Below, piece by piece: positions 18,645 through 29,591 of a stretch of 64,000 nucleotides of DNA (within the stretch, counting starts at the first letter, position 1; every line of letters starts with the position of its first letter). The stretch spans positions 1-64,000 of the forward strand of contig JAGYKV010000009.1 of NCBI GenBank assembly GCA_018401415.1, given 5' to 3'. The DNA is from Candidatus Nanopelagicales bacterium. Lineage in GTDB: Bacteria > Actinomycetota > Actinomycetes > S36-B12. Position numbers and translations under genes: made by a program. The notes under the pieces were generated by a model. The model had not been told where the DNA came from. It made no database searches and saw only the letters and a program-made list of their open reading frames with translations.

Positions 18645-18762
18645 AAATAGTTATTATCCACTCCCGCTGGAGCGAGGGATTCGTTGCGGTGCCCGGCGAG
18701 TCGGTAGGCTGGCGCCTTGTTGGGAGAGAGCCCAACGAGGTCAATTCGTGGTGGGAGATTGC

Positions 18763-19732
18763 GTGAAGTACTTAATTACCGGTGGTGCAGGGTTTATTGG
18801 CTCCCACTTGACCGATTCTCTTTTGGCTGCCGGCCACAAGGTTGTGATCCTTGACGACCTCTCCACGGGGCGGCATGACAACCTGCGGGCCCACGTTGAG
18901 GACACCCGCATGGAGTTTGTGCTCGGCTCAATTCTGAATGAGGATTTGGTTGACGATGTTGTGCGTCGTGTTGACGCTGTCTACCACTTGGCAGCGGCTG
19001 TTGGTGTTGATTTGATTGTTCAACGTCCCTTGAAAGCTTGGCCACCAATATTCGCGGAAGCGAAATTGTTTTGGAAAAGTGCCACAAATATGGGCGTAAA
19101 GTTTTGGTCAGTTCCACCAGTGAGATTTATGGCAAGAACACTTCCGATGCCCTCAATGAAGAAGACGACCGAATTTTGGGATCTCCCTGAAAACTCGTTG
19201 GTCTTACAGCGAGGCGAAAGCAATTGAAGAGGTCCTGGCTCACGCTTACTGGCGTGAGAAGGGTTTGCCCACGGTTATTGTTCGTTTGTTCAACACGGTG
19301 GGGCCCCGACAGGTGGGTCATTACGGCATGGTTGTTCCCCGGTTGGTGGAGCAAGCCTTGCGGGATCAACCAATGACCGTTTACGGCACCGGTTTACAAA
19401 CTCGGTGCTTCTGTCACGTATCAGATGTCATTCGAGGCCTCACGGAACTGATGGATGCCGAAGACGCTGAGGGTCGGGTATTCAACTTGGGGTCTCAAGC
19501 AGAGATTTCAATTGCGGATTTGGCCTTAACCATTAAAGAATTGACGGGTTCTTCGAGCGAGATTGTGGTTATTCCCTACGACGAAGCTTATGAAACAGGG
19601 TTTGAAGACATGCAGCGTCGCCGCCCTGACACCACGCGGGTGCGCGAGTTGATTGGGTGGGAACCAACCCACGACCTCAACAGCATTGTCAAAGACGTCA
19701 TTGCGGATCTTGAGGCACGCGGCATCTCGTGA
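18763..19732 (+). CDS. NAD-dependent epimerase/dehydratase (extended SDR), frameshifted
   Basis: The protein starts at GTG 18763 with the NAD-binding fold MKYLITGGAGFIGSHLTDSL and contains VSSTSEIYGKN, a Y-S-E-A-K catalytic YxxxK and VRLFNTVGPRQVGHYGMVV. It ends PTHDLNSIVKDVIADL. The family includes UDP-glucose 4-epimerases, UDP-glucuronate decarboxylases and dTDP-glucose dehydratases, and I cannot choose among them. Two frame breaks, near 19035 and 19187, are each fixed by adding one C to a CCC run, so they may be sequence errors. It would supply a nucleotide sugar to the glycan pathway and overlaps the next gene by four bases. Confidence 0.75.
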
Positions 19733-20667
19733 ACCTGTGGGTCTTTGTGGTCGTGATCGGGGGGTCGGCCATCCTGAGCCTTGGCTCGGTGGCCGCCAGT
19801 ATTCGTATTGCTCACCGGGTTGGTGCAGTTGATCGACCAGATTCAGAGCGCAAGATTCAGGAACGCCCCATTCCCAAACTCGGGGGCGTGGCCGTTGCCC
19901 TCACCCTTCTTATTGTTGTCGTTGCAGCCCTGGCGATCCTTGACCGCGAAAGTGACATCCCTCTGGCTCTGAGCGTTCTGGGCCCAGCATTGGGTGTTGC
20001 GATTCTTGGTTACGTTGACGACATTCGCGAGATCAACCCTTGGGTGCGCTTGGGATCACAAGCCGCACTGGCTTTGATCGCGTGGTTCGCGGGAACGCAA
20101 GTAAACGTCTTTGGTAATGCAGCCCTTGACGCCGCGATCATGGTGATCTGGATAGTGGCAATTATTAACGGCCTGAATTTGCTCGACAATTCAGATGGCC
20201 TCGCTGGATCAACCGTTTTGGTTTCCTCCATTGGAGCCGGTGTGATCGCGGTCATCAACGGACAAAACATCATTTCCCTCATGGCGTTCTCCATTACCGG
20301 AATCGCCATTGGATTCCTCTGGCACAACTGGTACCCCGCCCGGGTCTACATGGGTGACTCAGGCGCCTACTTCCTGGGCTTTCTCCTCGCTGTCCTCGCC
20401 ATTCGCCTGCGACCTGCGGATTCACCCCAAGCGGTCGGTGTTGCGATTGCAATACTCCTGCTGCTCCTCCCCCTGGTTGACACGACCTATGTTGTGATTT
20501 CGCGGTTGCGTCGAGGGGTGCATCCATTCACTGCGGGGCGGGACCACCTCAGTCACTTGCTTCAGGCACGGGGTGCTTCCGTTCCTGTTTCAGTGATGAT
20601 CCTCATGGCTACGCTGGTCCTAAGCACCTCCTTAGCGGTAGTTCTCTCAGCAATCACAGTAAATTGA
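19729..20667 (+). CDS. Polyprenyl-phosphate sugar-1-phosphate transferase (MraY/WecA family)
   Basis: This 312-residue polytopic membrane protein shows the family signatures: VDRPDSERKIQERPIPKLGG near residue 36, the aspartate motif YVDDIREINPW, NGLNLLDNSDGLAGS, YMGDSGAYFLGFLLA and the cytoplasmic HPFTAGRDHLSH loop. Enzymes of this type move a sugar-1-phosphate (often GlcNAc-1-P) from UDP onto undecaprenyl phosphate, starting glycan assembly at the inner leaflet. The start is GTG, overlapping the epimerase stop. A near-identical but incomplete copy lies at 24329-25122. This copy has all motifs and is probably the working one. Confidence 0.85.
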   Translation: MNLWVFVVVIGGSAILSLGSVAASIRIAHRVGAVDRPDSERKIQERPIPKLGGVAVALTLLIVVVAALAILDRESDIPLALSVLGPALGVAILGYVDDIREINPWVRLGSQAALALIAWFAGTQVNVFGNAALDAAIMVIWIVAIINGLNLLDNSDGLAGSTVLVSSIGAGVIAVINGQNIISLMAFSITGIAIGFLWHNWYPARVYMGDSGAYFLGFLLAVLAIRLRPADSPQAVGVAIAILLLLLPLVDTTYVVISRLRRGVHPFTAGRDHLSHLLQARGASVPVSVMILMATLVLSTSLAVVLSAITVN

Positions 20668-20691
20668 CCCCAACTCGAATCGAGCATAAGC

Positions 20692-21521
20692 ATGGCATCC
20701 AAATCGTTGCGCAACAGGCTCATCTCAAATCTAGCCAAAGTTGCCCCCAACACACTCCTGGTGAACCTTGAAAAGTCAGCAGCATTCTCCCAAGGAAAAG
20801 GCTGGGGTTCCAGTACGGTAGATGAAGAAACACGAATCTGTCTTTCATTAATGTCAAACTTGAATGAAGGGGTCTAGTAGTTCTCGATGTCGGAGCGAAC
20901 CGAGGCCTTTGGTCCAAATCATTATTGAAGTTGGCGCCGGAGGCAACAATTTATGCATTTGAACCCTCCTCAACGGCTAGGTTAACTCTTGAGGAAATTG
21001 AGAACAAAGTAACCAGATTCAAGGTGGAGCCTTATGCGCTTGGCAGAGACGCAGGTCACGGAACTCTTTGGGCCGATCATCCCGGTAGTGGGCTTGCGAG
21101 CCTCACCAAACGTCGGATGGACCATTTCAACACTAAATTCACTCACTCGGAGGCAGTTCAAATTCTCACGCTAGATTCATGGGCCTCCAATTCGGGAGTT
21201 ATGCCAAAGCTGATAAAACTCGATGTCGAAGGACATGAGTTGGATGTATTGCTTGGCGGCGAGTCCGTAATTCCACATGTTGAAGTCATTCAGTTTGAGT
21301 TTGGCGGTTGCAATATTGATACAAGAACATATTTTCAAGATTTCTTCTATTTCTTCGATGCACTTGGATTTTCACTTTTTCGGCATGGGCCGAAGGGATT
21401 AACTCAATCAATGAGTACAAGGAGATCAGAAGAGTACTTTCAAACCACAAATTTCTTTGCTGTGAATAATCGCAACCACCACGAATCATTCATGAACGGG
21501 CCATTCCCTTGTCCAGATTAG
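20692..21521 (+). CDS. FkbM family methyltransferase, frameshifted
   Basis: The N-terminal part (MASKSLRNRLISNLAK) is followed, after a frame break near 20873, by the SAM-binding strand VLDVGANRGLW. Then come IYAFEPSSTARLTLEE, LIKLDVEGHELDVLLGG and EVIQFEFGGCNIDTRTYF. The order V-D-V-G-A-N, E-P, K-x-D-x-E-G is the FkbM/Methyltransf_21 signature. Such enzymes O-methylate sugars or polyketides, and in this context a glycan sugar is the likely substrate. It lies between the sugar transferase and the heptose genes on the same strand. Confidence 0.7.
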
Positions 21522-21554
21522 ACTCTTTATTTATTGAATTGGGTTGGGAACTTC

Positions 21555-22757
21555 ATGACCGCGGTTAGAGTCGTAATCCTTGCAGGAGGCAAAGGCACAA
21601 GGTCCATTAATCCCAGTCAGGCCAAATTGACCCAGGAAATTGGGGGCCAGTCTTTAATGGCTTGGCACCTTACTCTCTGCCTCATCGCACATTCAAGATG
21701 TTCTCGTCGTAGCCGGACACTTGGGTGATCAGGTGCGCACAGCGTGTGACGGTATCGATTCACAGGGTTTAAGAATCTCGGTTATTCAGGAGAATGAACC
21801 GCGAGGAACGGTTGCGGCAATGCGGATGGCCTTGGAAGATTCTGAGGCTGACGAATATATCGTCATCCTGGGAGACATTCTGCTGTCTTTTCCGTGGATG
21901 AATTTGTCTATCGCTGGCGGTCGTCTGGCAAAGGCGTTGCAGTCTGTGTTCATCCAAGTACTCATCCAGATGACAGTGATGCTGTATTCGAGTCCTCTGA
22001 CGGAGTAGTTCATGCGGTATCTAAGGGAGATCGCGATTCCACAATTCCAAATATGTCCTCAGCAGGAGTTTTTGCGCTCACCCGTGATGCAGTTATGAGG
22101 TACCACACTGAGGTCGATATTGGATCCGACCTGCTTGTTTCAGCTGCACAGGCCAGTGATCTTTATCCGCACGTAAGTAGCCATTACTTTCGAGACACGG
22201 GAACACCCGAGCGCCTAAAAGCTGCTCGGACAGATTTTGACAGCGGAGCTTTCGCGAGAAGAGGGTCTTTGCTTCCACGTCCTGCAATATTTCTTGATCG
22301 CGATGGGATCATTAACCCTGCTTTCCCTGAGGTGTATCAACCATCCGATTTCGCCTTGATTCCCGGAGTGGCTGATTCGATCAGAGCAGCAAACCAATCC
22401 GGAGTACCTGTTTTTGTCGTGACGAATCAACCAGGAATAGCCAAGGGGTTCATGACCTTTGAAACTCATGAGCAGGTTCGAGCCACCATGGACCAATTAT
22501 TGAGTCGATCTGGAGGCTACATAGATGACTATGCATTCTGCCCCCACTACCCTGAAGCAGGGTGCATGGCGGGAGGTCGTGGAATTGAAGGTGAAATGCT
22601 CTTGTCGCAAGCCCGAGCCGGGCCTGATCACCCGATTAGCGTCAATGCACAACATCGCTCTGGACCAGACATCATGATCAGGGATCACAAACGCGATAAA
22701 CATGCGGCACAGGCAGCGGGAGTGGCCTTTATTCTCTCGGTCAAGGCCTCAAACTAG
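21555..22757 (+). CDS. Bifunctional heptose-1-P nucleotidyltransferase / heptose bisphosphate phosphatase
   Basis: The N-terminal nucleotidyltransferase domain has VVILAGGKGTRSINPSQAK, the G-x-G-x-R loop of NDP-sugar pyrophosphorylases, and EYIVILGDILLS. After two frame breaks (near 21670 and 21900) a C-terminal HAD phosphatase of the GmhB type follows in one frame: FLDRDGIINPAF, VTNQPGIAKGF and the zinc-loop-like CPHYPEAGC. Motif III is altered to MIRDHKRDKH but keeps both Asp residues. Fusion of heptose nucleotidyltransferase and bisphosphatase fits the GDP-D-glycero-alpha-D-manno-heptose route. Neighbouring hddA and gmhA support this. The nucleotide used (GDP or ADP) is inferred. Confidence 0.65.
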
Positions 22758-22797
22758 CCCCGCCCCAAGCAATACTCACAGCTCTGAAGCAGATCAC

Positions 22798-23765
22798 ATG
22801 CTGATTTGCCAAAGTCCCTTGCGTGTAAGCCTGCTTGGTGGTGGGTCTGACTTACCATCATTTCTTGAACACAACGATGGTGCCGTTCTGTCATTTGCCA
22901 TTAATCGTCGCGTTTTCATCATAGGTCATCAATTCACGCACAGAATGGGAATCCTGCTCCGCTATTCCCAAACCGAAGATGTGACCCAGCCAGAATTTCT
23001 AAAACACCCAATTGCGCGGACAATCCTGAATCGCTATGACATTAATGACATCGATCTGGTTGTCATGTCGGATGTCCCTGCCGGCACAGGACTGGGCTCG
23101 TCGTCCTCATTCACCGTTGCGCTTTTGGCATTTGTTAGATACAAATGCAAAATACCTACCACTGCTGAAGACTTGGCATGGGAAGCCTGTGAGATAGAAA
23201 TTGACACACTCAGGGAACCGATCGGTTATCAAGACCAATGGGCAGAGCGCTATCGGAGGACTTAACATCATCCGGTTCTCGGGTCGCGATGTTGAAGTTG
23301 AGTCAATCGGACTCAGCGCTGCTGATAAATCTAGGCTTGAATCAAACCTGCACCTAGTGCCCGCCGGAAAACCGAGAAGCGCTTCAGACCTTCTTGCCAA
23401 ACAACTCGAGGCTTCCCGCCAAGGTCAACACGCCGAAAAACTGACCCAGCATCTCGTTTCTCTAGTGAGCCAGGGCAAGCGAGCGTTGCGTATGAACCTT
23501 GACGACCTAGGCCCATTACTCAATGAAGCATGGATGATAAAGCGCGAGGTCACCAGCGGCGTGAGCAACGCACTCGTGGATGGTCTTTACACTCAAGGCA
23601 TCGCGGCAGGCGCAACCGGCGGTAAACTTTAGGTGCTGGTGGCAGCGGATACATTGCATTCTATGTGCCAGAGGTGTCTCGTGAAAAGTTTAATCAGACC
23701 TTTCCGACACAACTTGACTTTGCAATCAGTGAAGAAGGAGCGGGAGTAATTCATGAGATCTTGAC
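22798..23765 (+). CDS. hddA: D-glycero-alpha-D-manno-heptose 7-phosphate kinase (GHMP kinase), frameshifted
   Basis: GHMP kinase features are clear: SPLRVSLLGGGSDLPSFLE at the start, the ATP-binding PAGTGLGSSSSFTVALLAF and IGYQDQWA. After a break near 23250 comes YGGLNIIRFSG and, further on, MIKREVTSGVSN. A second break near 23630, cured by one extra T, leads into LGAGGSGYIAFYV, the family's GAGGGGF-like C-terminal motif. The kinase would phosphorylate heptose 7-phosphate at C1. It sits between the phosphatase/nucleotidyltransferase and the isomerase. The exact stop is uncertain because of the indels. Confidence 0.7.
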
Positions 23766-24327
23766 ATTGAACGAGCACAGGCCTCGCTTGCAGAGACGGC
23801 GCAAGCAATCGCGGACCTAGATCAAGAAGTTCTCTTAGACTTAGCCAACATGCTGGTGAGACTGCATGACGCGGGTGGAATCCTATGGACGATGGGAAAT
23901 GGCGGGAGTTCGTCGACCGGATCACATTTGGCGTGCGATGTCAGCAAAGGAATTGGAGCAAGTTTGTCATCACCGTTACGAGCCCTGTCGATCAACGAGC
24001 AGGCCATCACGCAATCAGCCTGGGCAAATGATTTCGGTTTTGAAAACGCCATGAAAAATCAACTTAAACAACTTGCTCGAACAGGTGACGCAGTCCCGCG
24101 ATCTCAGGAAGTGGGAACTCCTCAAACGTCGTGAACGCCGCCTTATGGGCAAAGGATCAAGCGCCTGCCCATTGCAGCCCTTTGTGGGGCGTAATGGCGG
24201 TCTATTGAGCCCCTTGGCCGACATTGAAATCAGAGTCAACTCCGTTGATATGCAGGTACTAGAGAATGTCCACCTTGTAGTTGTGCATTGGCTCTATAAA
24301 GCTCTTTCTCAAGAACCAACTTCCTAG
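23758..24327 (+). CDS. gmhA: Phosphoheptose isomerase (SIS domain), frameshifted
   Basis: The N-terminal part reads ERAQASLAETAQAIADLDQE and ILWTMGNGGSSSTGSHLACD, the GNGGSA-like phosphosugar-binding loop of GmhA. WANDFGFENAMKNQL follows. With about three frame corrections come SGSGNSSNVVNAALWAKDQ, LCGGRNGGLLSPLADIEIRV and ENVHLVVVHWLYKAL, typical of GmhA. It would convert sedoheptulose 7-phosphate to heptose 7-phosphate, the first step of the heptose pathway. The number of breaks in a short gene leaves open whether it is a true pseudogene. The start codon could not be fixed. Confidence 0.65.
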
Positions 24328-24328
24328 T

Positions 24329-25122
24329 GGTCGGCCATCCTGAGCCTTGGCTCAGTGGCCGCCAGTATTCACTTTGCCCAACAGGCCCTGGTGATCTTTG
24401 ACCGCGAAGACGACATACCTCTGGCACTGAGTGTTCTCGGCCCAGCATTGGGTGTCGCGATTCTCGGTTACGTTGACGATATTCGCGAGATCAACCCGTG
24501 GGTGCGCTTGGGATCCCAAGCCGCACTGGCTTTGATCGCGTGGTTCGCGGGAACACAGGTCAATGTCTTTGGAAATGCGGCCCTTGACGCTGCGATCATG
24601 GTGATCTGGATCGTGGCAATTATTAACGGCCTGAATTTGCTGGACAATTCAGATGGCCTGGCCGGCTCAACCGTTCTGGTTTCCTCCATTGGTGCCGGTG
24701 TGATCGCGGTTATTAACGGCCAGAACATCATTTCTCTCATGGCGTTCTCCATTACTGGAATCGCCATTGGCTTCCTCTGGCACAACTGGTACCCCGCTCG
24801 GGTCTATATGGGTGACTCAGGAGCGTACTTCCTAGGATTTCTCCTCGCTGTTCTTGCGATTCGTCTGCGACCTGCGGATTCGCCCCAAGCAGTCGGTGTT
24901 GCCATTGCAATACTCCTACTGCTTCTGCCCCTGGTCGACACGACCTATGTTGTGATTTCGCGGCTGCGTCGAGGGGTGCATCCCTTCACCGCGGGGCGCG
25001 ACCACCTCAGTCACGTGCTGCAAAATCGAGGAGCATCAGTGCCCGTGTCAGTACTAGCGTTGATGGGATTGCTGGTGGCCAGTTCGGCGGCAGCCGTGGT
25101 GCTTGCGGTGCTGGCACGGTAA
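24329..25122 (+). pseudogene. Duplicate of sugar-1-P transferase, N-terminus deleted
   Basis: From 24329 the DNA closely matches 19763 onward, and most residues are identical from LALSVLGPALGVAILGYVDD to HPFTAGRDHLSH. A deletion of roughly 100 bases near the start removes the RKIQERPIPKLGG motif region that is conserved in the family. The last 30 residues diverge. It has no good ribosome site of its own and follows directly on gmhA. It is most likely a non-functional by-product of the recombination that brought in the heptose cassette. Confidence 0.75.
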
Positions 25123-25498
25123 AAGCAACGGACCTGAAGGCAGATCAATAACCAGCGCCGCATTCCGGACACTCCTACAAGTTCCGGTGGCAACCAACTT
25201 CTTAAGGTGAACCAACCCCCTCTTGATCCGCGGGCAGTGTTGTCCGAATTGACATCATCACACTGACATGCTCACCCCCACGCGAAAAGCGACAACCGAA
25301 AAGTGCCGTGAGGGCCTGAATGTCTTGAATCTCCGAGTGACCATGGAGCATCAACCTGGCAGTCGAATGTGAGGTGGGCTGTGGAGTGAAAGTCAGAGAG
25401 CCTTGAGGTGTTCTCGTGATCTGGCATCGGAGAGTATCCCGTGGCTGGGTTACACTCTGCGCGGACGGGGCCGTTGGGGATAGCAGAAATAGAGACCT
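25123..25498. other. Noncoding region before the glycosyltransferase operon
   Basis: About 375 bases without a gene. It is the only long gap upstream of the operon starting at 25499 and so must contain its promoter. I see no clear -35/-10 pair, riboswitch or terminator. Confidence 0.4.
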
Positions 25499-27086
25499 AT
25501 GACCGCTCCAAACATTAGGCGCCTTGACGCGATTATTGATGCACTTGAGCTACCGGCCACCACCCCACAAGGCTCATTTAGTGACCGTATAGGGCAGTTC
25601 TTGGCCAATGAGGCTCTCACTCCGGAGATCCGAGCGACGGTTGCCATCATGGCCTGCACCGGCTCGTATTCCAAGGAGGCCGATATTGCCCGACTCACAC
25701 CACCTTTGGCCGTTGGATCCCACGAACATGCATTGAGAATCCTGGGGTCAATTACCCGTAAAGCAACACGAAAGTCGCGGGAGCGCGAGCCCGAAATATT
25801 TAACGGCACGATTATCGATGTCTCTCGATCGAGCAGGGCTCTCTCCATCACGGGAATACCCCGGGTCGCCATGGCACTCAGCGCCGAGGCAGGAGAGTTG
25901 GGTGCACGGTCGGTCGTGTGGGAGGGAGGAAGCCCCGGGGGTGTGACCTTTAATTCTGACCTTGGTTGGTCAATGGAACCAGATGCCTGGGCCGAATCGC
26001 TGTATGTTCGAAAGTGGCTACTCTCACTGAAAAAATCGTTTTGGAAGTCCATGAACTACCTGGCCAGCCTGCCGCATGGACATTCCTTGGTTCGAACCAT
26101 TCGTGCACTGGTGAGTCCACTGGCCAATGTCCTGTTCGATCGAAGTGGGCCTCGGACGCTGCTTATTTTGGCGGACTGCCATTACATTGCGCCAGATGTT
26201 CCGCGTCCCGACATTGTCACCCGAGTGCTTGCATGGGGAAAAATCAATCCACGGATCCGCTCAACCGTTGTCTTGCACGACTTGCTGCCGATTGTTGACT
26301 CCAAACATTTTGCACCCGATCAAAGCCTTGAGCACATCGAGTTCATGCGATTTGTTGCCGCCTGCTCCACCGTGATCATTCCGTCACCCCACTTGAGCGA
26401 GCAGGTGGATGCTGTTCGTTCGCTTTTGATTCACCACCGCAGGCGCGCACAGTTTTGGCGCCCTACGGGCTTTCCACCCACGCTGAGTCTGCGCTGCCTA
26501 CTTGTTCGGAACCCGCGCGGGCTGATACGCAACCGGCGTTCATCATGATCGGGTCCATGGATGATCGCAAGAATCATGCCTTGGCATTCTGGGCGCTTGG
26601 GCTCATGGGGCGCGGCATGGACAGAAATCTTGGAATTGCCAGCACGCTCCACGTTATTGGGGCTCGCCGGCCAACTTCCGATGCCACCCGCGATGCCCTG
26701 GCTTTCGCTCGAGCAAACAATGTCACCGTCATTGAACATCACGATGCCAGCGATACACAGGTGCAGGAAATCAGAAGTACCTGCCTTGCCACCCTGTACC
26801 TGTCGTGGTCGGAGGGTTTCGGACTCCCAATTCTGGAGTCACTCGCCCAAGGGATACCCGTGATCGCCTCTGACATTCCCCGCATCGAGCACACTTGCCC
26901 TACGGCGGAGTAACCCTCACCCCTGTCGGTGACCCACGAGTACTATGTGAACTTCTCACAGCAATAGCAACGACCGATCACAATTCAATTCAACGGGGAG
27001 ATTCAATTAATCTCCATGCCCTACCTTCGGACTCGCACATCTGGGCCCAACTGATTTTGGAAGGAACCACTGCACGTGCGTATTGA
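25499..27086 (+). CDS. Glycosyltransferase family 4 protein, frameshifted
   Basis: The N-terminal half (MTAPNIRRLDAIIDALEL, about 300 residues) contains FNGTIIDVSRSSRALSITGI and RSTVVLHDLLPIVDSKHF, the acceptor-side fold of GT4/GT1 enzymes. After a frame break near 26440 comes the donor domain: FIMIGSMDDRKNHALAFWAL, then YLSWSEGFGLPILESLAQGI with the E-x7-E motif. A second break near 26900 gives the tail LPYGGVTLTPVGDPRVL. The length (about 525 residues) is longer than usual, owing to an N-terminal extension. It opens the operon and overlaps the PqqD-like gene by 11 bases. Confidence 0.7.
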
Positions 27087-27438
27087 CATTTCCCCCAGCA
27101 GCCACGTTGTAAGCGACACCCTCGAATCCGACACGATCGTGATCGATATCCGCAGCGGTGCCTACTACACCCTCACCCCCGCGACCGGTCCTCTGTGGCT
27201 GGCCATTCAGTCTGATTCGGTGTACGAATTTGGTCAAGATCCAGAGTCAGATGCACTCGTCAAGGCGTTACTGGCGGAAGGATTACTCACAACTGACGCC
27301 ACCGTTGATTACGTAGACATTGCGGGGACCGCTGATGCGTTCATCAAATACACCGATATGCAGGATTTACTTCTCGCAGATCCAATCCACGAGGTCGATG
27401 AAAGTGGTTGGCCTGTGGTGAATCTGAAGAATGTCTAG
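27076..27438 (+). CDS. PqqD-like protein (peptide-binding RRE fold)
   Basis: This is a 120-residue protein. Residues 7-45, including HVVSDTLESDTIVIDIRSG, YYTLTPATGPLWLAI and a following helix, match the small winged-helix PqqD fold that binds leader peptides in RiPP pathways. A C-terminal extension of about 45 residues is acidic and unassigned. It starts at GTG 27076 inside the previous gene and overlaps the HprK-like gene by 8 bases, so it is translationally coupled to both. In phosphorylated lasso peptide clusters such proteins accompany an HprK-like kinase. No peptide substrate is visible here. Confidence 0.65.
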   Translation: MRIDISPSSHVVSDTLESDTIVIDIRSGAYYTLTPATGPLWLAIQSDSVYEFGQDPESDALVKALLAEGLLTTDATVDYVDIAGTADAFIKYTDMQDLLLADPIHEVDESGWPVVNLKNV

Positions 27439-28483
27439 TTCTAACGCCGCAGTTAAGTTCAATCACATCGCGGAACGGTTTGAAGACCTATTCAGCTCAG
27501 TAGAACCTCAGGTACGAAGTCTGAATATTGGTGGGCGTACCACAATCGTGCGCTCGCACGATCCTGGTCTCCTAGAGACTTTTGTATCTCCGTTTCTACA
27601 TCTCCTCATAGATGACGAGGATTACTCGCCTGCGGCAACTACAGCAATCACCATTGACATTGCCCTTCGAAAGGATCTTGTGGATCCCTCGAATCCCATT
27701 TGGCCTTGGGACCTAGATCGATATCAGGATGACTGCGGAATTATTCAGTTTTATTCAAGCTCTGACATAATTTTCGCATTCAACTTTTCCACTAACCATT
27801 CCCTCCTGATTTTTGACACTCTGCCAGAAAGTCAATGGATTCTGACCCGAATACTCACGCCCAATAATCGAACGAATTTTCTCCCATTACGGCATGGTCA
27901 GCGTTCATGGTGGCACACTCGGAATCGATGGTCGGTGTGTACTCATTACCGCCAAAGGTGGGAGCGGCAAATCATCTTTGATCACTGCTGGGATTACTCG
28001 AGGTCTTGACACTATTGGTGACGACTTTGAATTCCTCGGTCGTTCGCCCAATGATGCGAAGTCATTTCAATTATGGTCGCTCTATCACTCAGTGAAGTTG
28101 AGTGTCGACAGCCCGGCATGGAACTACCTCGGGTTGTCACCCGAGGAGAATCCCCCACTACTCGGCATGGAGAAATCCCTTGTGAATCTCCTAGATTTAT
28201 ACCCTGATCGCGTTCTAGCAAGCCAGCAACCAGTTGCGATTGTTGTGCCTACCCTTGGCACAAGGGGTGGCCTCGCACCAATCTCTGCAGAAGAAACACT
28301 GACCGCACTACTGCCCACATCGATGGGCATGTCTACAAGCAAACGTGGATCAGTCTTGGCCTTGAAAACCTTGTTCAAAGCCTGCCCTGTTATTCCTTGA
28401 CGGTCACCCAAAATTTGGACATGGCTATTGATGAAATAGCAAGCATGCTCAGCGTTCATAATGAATCGATGAAGGTTCCTTGA
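27431..28483 (+). CDS. HPr kinase-like serine kinase, frameshifted
   Basis: The N-terminal part (MSSSNAAVKFNHIAERF, about 150 residues) has no clear domain. After a break near 27895 the sequence GIDGRCVLITAKGGSGKSSL gives a Walker A loop, followed by GDDFEFLGRS in the position of the HprK acidic loop. A second break near 28388, repaired by one T, adds YSLTVTQNLDMAIDEIASML up to the stop at 28483. The fold is that of HprK-related kinases found with PqqD-like proteins in lasso peptide clusters (PadeK/ThcoK type) and in uncharacterised glycan loci. The stop overlaps the TTG start of the next gene. Confidence 0.6.
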
Positions 28484-29591
28484 GAATAATTCAGTGGGCT
28501 TTTCCATACCTGCCAACCATGGGGGTCGAGAAGTATTCGTCCAAAGACTCTGCAACTCCCTCACAAAAAATGGCCACGATATTCACGTGATTGCCCCGCC
28601 CCCGTCTAACAACGAAATTGTGGCACCCAGCTGCGTGCACACAGATCAATTCCCAATTCACCGACATGATCTGCGAAAGGCAATACTGTCCAAGGACTCT
28701 ACCCAAGTTGAGGCCATGCAACAGCGTCTCATAGTTGATATCACTCGGATTCAACCCGATGTCATTCACCTTCACACTATTGGTCCGGAAATCGTGATGC
28801 TACGTGATGCACTGCGACAAGCGAAAATCGAAGCCAAATTTGTTTATACACACCACGGATTGAGCGAAGACCACACATTTTGGCGTTACTCGCTTTCGAT
28901 GGTGGACACAATCGTTGCCATTTCTGAACACTCACGCGAACAGATCCTTCGAACTGTGCCATTCACTGCAGTCAAGTTAATAGTTATTAGAAATGGTGTT
29001 CCAGTATCATCTGCATGCACACCCCTTGGTGCGTCACAACAGGACATTTTTGCATTTGGCAGATTATCTGCCGAAAAAGGATTTCACCTCTTGCTTGATG
29101 CTTGGGCTGCAGTACAACCCAGCATTTGCGGACTTCAACTCGTTATTGCTGGCGAAGGTGTAGATGGGCGGGCACTTCGCGCCCAATCCAAGAAGTTGGG
29201 AATAACCAATACCGTCTCATTTCCAGGCTGGTTGAGCCAAGAGCAAATATCACAGCGGCTCAGTGAATGTCGGCTGGTGGTTGTGCCTTCAATTTACGAG
29301 GAACCCTTTGGGTTGGTGGCCGCCGAAGCACACGCTAAGTCACGCCCGGTCATTGCCTCCCGAATCGGCGGCCTCCCTGAAATAGTCATAGATGGTGAAA
29401 CAGGATTACTTGTTGAATCTAATTGTGCAGAGGGCCTCGCCTCTGCACTTAAGGCAACAATGCATGATCTCCCTCGACTACAAACTATGGGCATAAAGGC
29501 ACATGCACGAGCCTTTAAGGAACTTAATTGGGACACATGTGTCACAGAATACGAAACACTTTTTCAAAATCTGGTGGACCCCCGTGTCTAA
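28480..29591 (+). CDS. Glycosyltransferase family 4 protein
   Basis: The likely start is TTG 28480 (RIIQWAFPYLPTMGG), overlapping the kinase stop by four bases. One G missing from a run at 28520-28525 separates this from the rest. The remaining 360 residues are unbroken: HGGREVFVQRLCNSLTKNG, PDVIHLHTIGPEIVML, IFAFGRLSAEKGFHLLLDAW, then VVPSIYEEPFGLVAAEAHA with the E-x7-E catalytic motif of retaining GT4 enzymes. The donor and acceptor sugars cannot be predicted. It is the most complete transferase of this operon. Confidence 0.8.
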
